Source: Geodermatophilus telluris (GTDB taxonomy: Bacteria; Actinomycetota; Actinomycetes; Mycobacteriales; Geodermatophilaceae). From it: a DNA stretch of 64,000 nucleotides. Numbering within the stretch: position 1 is the first letter of the stretch; each line of letters opens with the position of its first letter. Both the position numbers and the translations under genes were made by a program. The DNA lies in the NCBI RefSeq assembly GCF_900102745.1, contig NZ_FMZF01000001.1, forward strand, positions 1 through 64,000, written 5' to 3'. The notes under the pieces are model-generated. The model saw only the letters and a list, made by a program, of their open reading frames with translations. It had not been told where the DNA came from and did no database searches. Below, in pieces: positions 62,580-64,000 of this stretch.

Positions 62580-63701
62580 GTGAGCGTCCCCGCCGTGTCC
62601 GCCCGGCTCGGTCTCCCGGCGCGCCGGGCCCGTGCGGGCGGCTCGTTCAGCCCCCGGGAGTGGCGCTCGATCGCCGGCATGGCCGCGTTCGTGCTGCTGC
62701 TGCACGTCGTCGGGTGGGGCGTGCTGGTGTTCGCCGTCGCGCCGGCGGAGTACCAGCTCGGCAGCACCGGGGTGCTCGGGGTCGGCGTCGGGCTGACCGC
62801 CTACATGCTCGGCGTCCGGCACGCCTTCGACGCCGACCACATCGCCTCGATCGACAACACCACCCGCAAGCTGGTCGACGAGGGCACGCCGTCGGTGAGC
62901 ACCGGCTTCTGGTTCTCCCTCGGCCACTCGTCGGTCGTGTTCGCCGCCAGCCTGCTGCTGGTGGCCGGGGTGCGGTCGGTCGCCGGCGTCGTGCAGTCCG
63001 ACGACAACTCCGTCGGCCAGGCCCTGGGCCTCGTCGGCACCCTGGTGGCGGGCACCTTCCTGCTGCTCATCGGGCTGATGAACCTCGGCTCGGCGGTGGG
63101 CATCGCCCGCGTCTTCCGGCGGATGCGCTCGGGTGAGTACGACGAGGCCGAGCTCGAGCACCACCTGCACAACCGCGGGTTCCTGGCCCGGCTGCTCGGC
63201 CGGGTGACCCGCCGGGTGAGCCGGCCCTGGCACCTCTACCCGGTCGGCCTGCTCATGGGCCTGGGCTTCGACACCGCCACCCAGGTGGCGCTGCTCGTGC
63301 TCGCGGCCGGATCCGCGGCGTTCGTGCTGCCCTGGTACGCGATCCTCGTGCTGCCGGTGCTCTTCGCCGCCGGGATGAGCCTGTTCGACGCCGCCGACGG
63401 CGTGCTCATGACCCGTGCCTACGGCTGGGCGTTCCTCAAGCCGGTGCGCAAGGTCTTCTACAACCTGACGATCACCGTGCTGTCGGTGACCGTCGCGCTG
63501 GTCATCGGCACGCTGGTGCTCGTCGGGCTGCTCGTCGAGCGGCTGCAGCTGGAGGCCGCGCCGCTGGTGTGGCTGGCCTCGCTGGACCTCGAGTACGTCG
63601 GCTTCGCGATCGTCGGGCTGTTCGTGGTCACGTGGGCGGTGGCCGTCGCGGTGTGGCGGTTCGGCCGCATCGAGCAGCGCTGGGCGGCCGACGTCTCCTG
63701 A
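62580..63701 (+). CDS. NiCoT-family nickel/cobalt transporter
   Basis: 373 residues, GTG at 62580 with GGAGG upstream. Signature HX4DH is H81-AFDA-D86-H87, followed by GFWFSLGHSSVV and LGFDTATQ; eight membrane segments. Imports Ni2+ and/or Co2+ for urease, hydrogenase or B12; the specific ion cannot be read, but the Nur-like box favours nickel. Confidence 0.92.
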   Translation: MSVPAVSARLGLPARRARAGGSFSPREWRSIAGMAAFVLLLHVVGWGVLVFAVAPAEYQLGSTGVLGVGVGLTAYMLGVRHAFDADHIASIDNTTRKLVDEGTPSVSTGFWFSLGHSSVVFAASLLLVAGVRSVAGVVQSDDNSVGQALGLVGTLVAGTFLLLIGLMNLGSAVGIARVFRRMRSGEYDEAELEHHLHNRGFLARLLGRVTRRVSRPWHLYPVGLLMGLGFDTATQVALLVLAAGSAAFVLPWYAILVLPVLFAAGMSLFDAADGVLMTRAYGWAFLKPVRKVFYNLTITVLSVTVALVIGTLVLVGLLVERLQLEAAPLVWLASLDLEYVGFAIVGLFVVTWAVAVAVWRFGRIEQRWAADVS

Positions 63702-63712
63702 CGCGCGGTGCA

Positions 63713-63745
63713 GGGGACCCGCGGGCACGGCGCCCGCGGGTCCCC
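63713..63745. terminator. Bidirectional terminator
   Basis: GGGGACCCGCGGGC (63713-63726) pairs perfectly with GCCCGCGGGTCCCC (63732-63745), loop ACGGC, between convergent genes. Confidence 0.85.
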
Positions 63746-63749
63746 GCCG

Positions 63750-64000
63750 TCAGTCCGCGGCGAGCGGGTCGGCCGGCAGCAGCGCGGCACCCGCTGCGTG
63801 ACCGGCCAGCAGCTTGGCGAAGAAGACCGGCGCGAACCACGGCGCGGCGGCCGACGGGGTCAGCGCCCGGTCGAGCAGGACCCCGCCAGCCGTGGTGGCC
63901 AGCCCCAGCACCCGGCGGGTGCGGCGGGCCCGGGTGGCGGTGAGCAGCGCGGTGGCCGCGAGCAGGTAGGCGTACAGAGCCGCGGCCCACCGCAGCCGCG
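63750..64000 (-). CDS. Membrane protein, partial (start beyond window)
   Basis: The last 83 codons of a minus-strand gene run into the right edge. The visible part has LYAYLLAATALLTAT and APVFFAKLLAGHAAGAALL as hydrophobic segments with an RARRTRR turn between; it ends in PADPLAAD. No family recognised; the upstream part would be needed. Convergent with the NiCoT gene. Confidence 0.55.
   Translation of the reverse strand, partial: RLRWAAALYAYLLAATALLTATRARRTRRVLGLATTAGGVLLDRALTPSAAAPWFAPVFFAKLLAGHAAGAALLPADPLAAD

Overview
Organism: a very GC-rich actinobacterium with many GTG starts, 4-bp ATGA/GTGA stop-start overlaps between neighbouring genes, and gene neighbourhoods that, from memory, match Mycobacterium and Streptomyces. 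A whiG-type sigma gene beside xerC/dprA, a TIGR02960-type ECF sigma factor and a leader typical of rRNA operons in the Frankia/Geodermatophilus branch suggest Geodermatophilaceae (Blastococcus/Modestobacter/Geodermatophilus). That placement is inference. No phage, IS, CRISPR array or tRNA gene was recognised. The window is a core chromosomal segment, about 60 genes, mostly on the minus strand.

Layout. 1-9.2 kb: a probable rRNA-operon leader at the left edge, then dapB, a VanZ-like protein, an M16 peptidase, pnp, rpsO, ribF, ilvE and an MhuD-like heme-degrading enzyme, with a divergent HAD phosphatase. 9.2-19.1 kb (minus): truB, a MATE exporter, nrnA, a small acidic ORF, rbfA, ylxP, infB, ylxR, nusA, rimP, that is, one rimP-nusA-infB-rbfA-truB superoperon of translation and RNA maturation. 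19.3-20.3 kb (plus): a Tat lipoprotein and a DUF4439 ferritin-like protein. 20.4-27 kb (minus): a PBP lipoprotein, GNAT, ispG, the site-2 protease Rip1 and dxr, so MEP isoprenoid genes mixed with envelope genes. 27-30.6 kb: DUF2631, a VIT-type transporter, rlmN and a proline-rich membrane protein. 30.7-34.9 kb (plus): an accessory-looking run of TrmH-like methyltransferase, ECF sigma, DHFR-like reductase, PPK2 and a DUF952-GNAT fusion. 34.9-39.4 kb (minus): cdsA, frr, pyrH, tsf, rpsB. 39.7-40.9 kb (plus): an M23 peptidase and a TMEM175-like channel. 41-47.3 kb (minus): rnhB, DUF2469, yraN, comM, dprA, xerC, whiG. 47.4-52.5 kb (minus): an orphan LuxR-type regulator, lepB, rplS, Nudix, trmD, rimM, khpA, rpsP. 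52.7-57.9 kb: a VOC protein (plus), proS, amidohydrolase, ffh and a zinc-ribbon protein (minus). 58-62.2 kb (minus): glnD, glnB and amt, the nitrogen-sensing operon. 62.6 kb to the end: a NiCoT nickel/cobalt transporter (plus) and a partial membrane protein (minus).

Most notable signals. (1) The LuxR-type regulator at 47443-48165 has lost the receiver phospho-acceptor Asp and the conserved Lys, resembles the BldM/WhiI family in its DNA-binding domain, and is preceded by a WhiG/FliA-type promoter (TAAA-N16-TCCGATGA) at a fitting distance; a WhiG-like sigma gene lies 6 kb away. Together these suggest a WhiG-to-WhiI-like developmental circuit outside Streptomyces. (2) A Nur-box-like TTGCAA-N5-GTGCAA lies just upstream of the NiCoT gene. 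(3) A 60-bp palindromic intergenic repeat occurs twice, 41 kb apart, at 54/60 identity. (4) An MhuD-type heme-degrading monooxygenase is present. (5) Several in-frame or junction tandem repeats occur (rimP, infB, HAD/truB stop junction, proS upstream, TMEM175/whiG junction).
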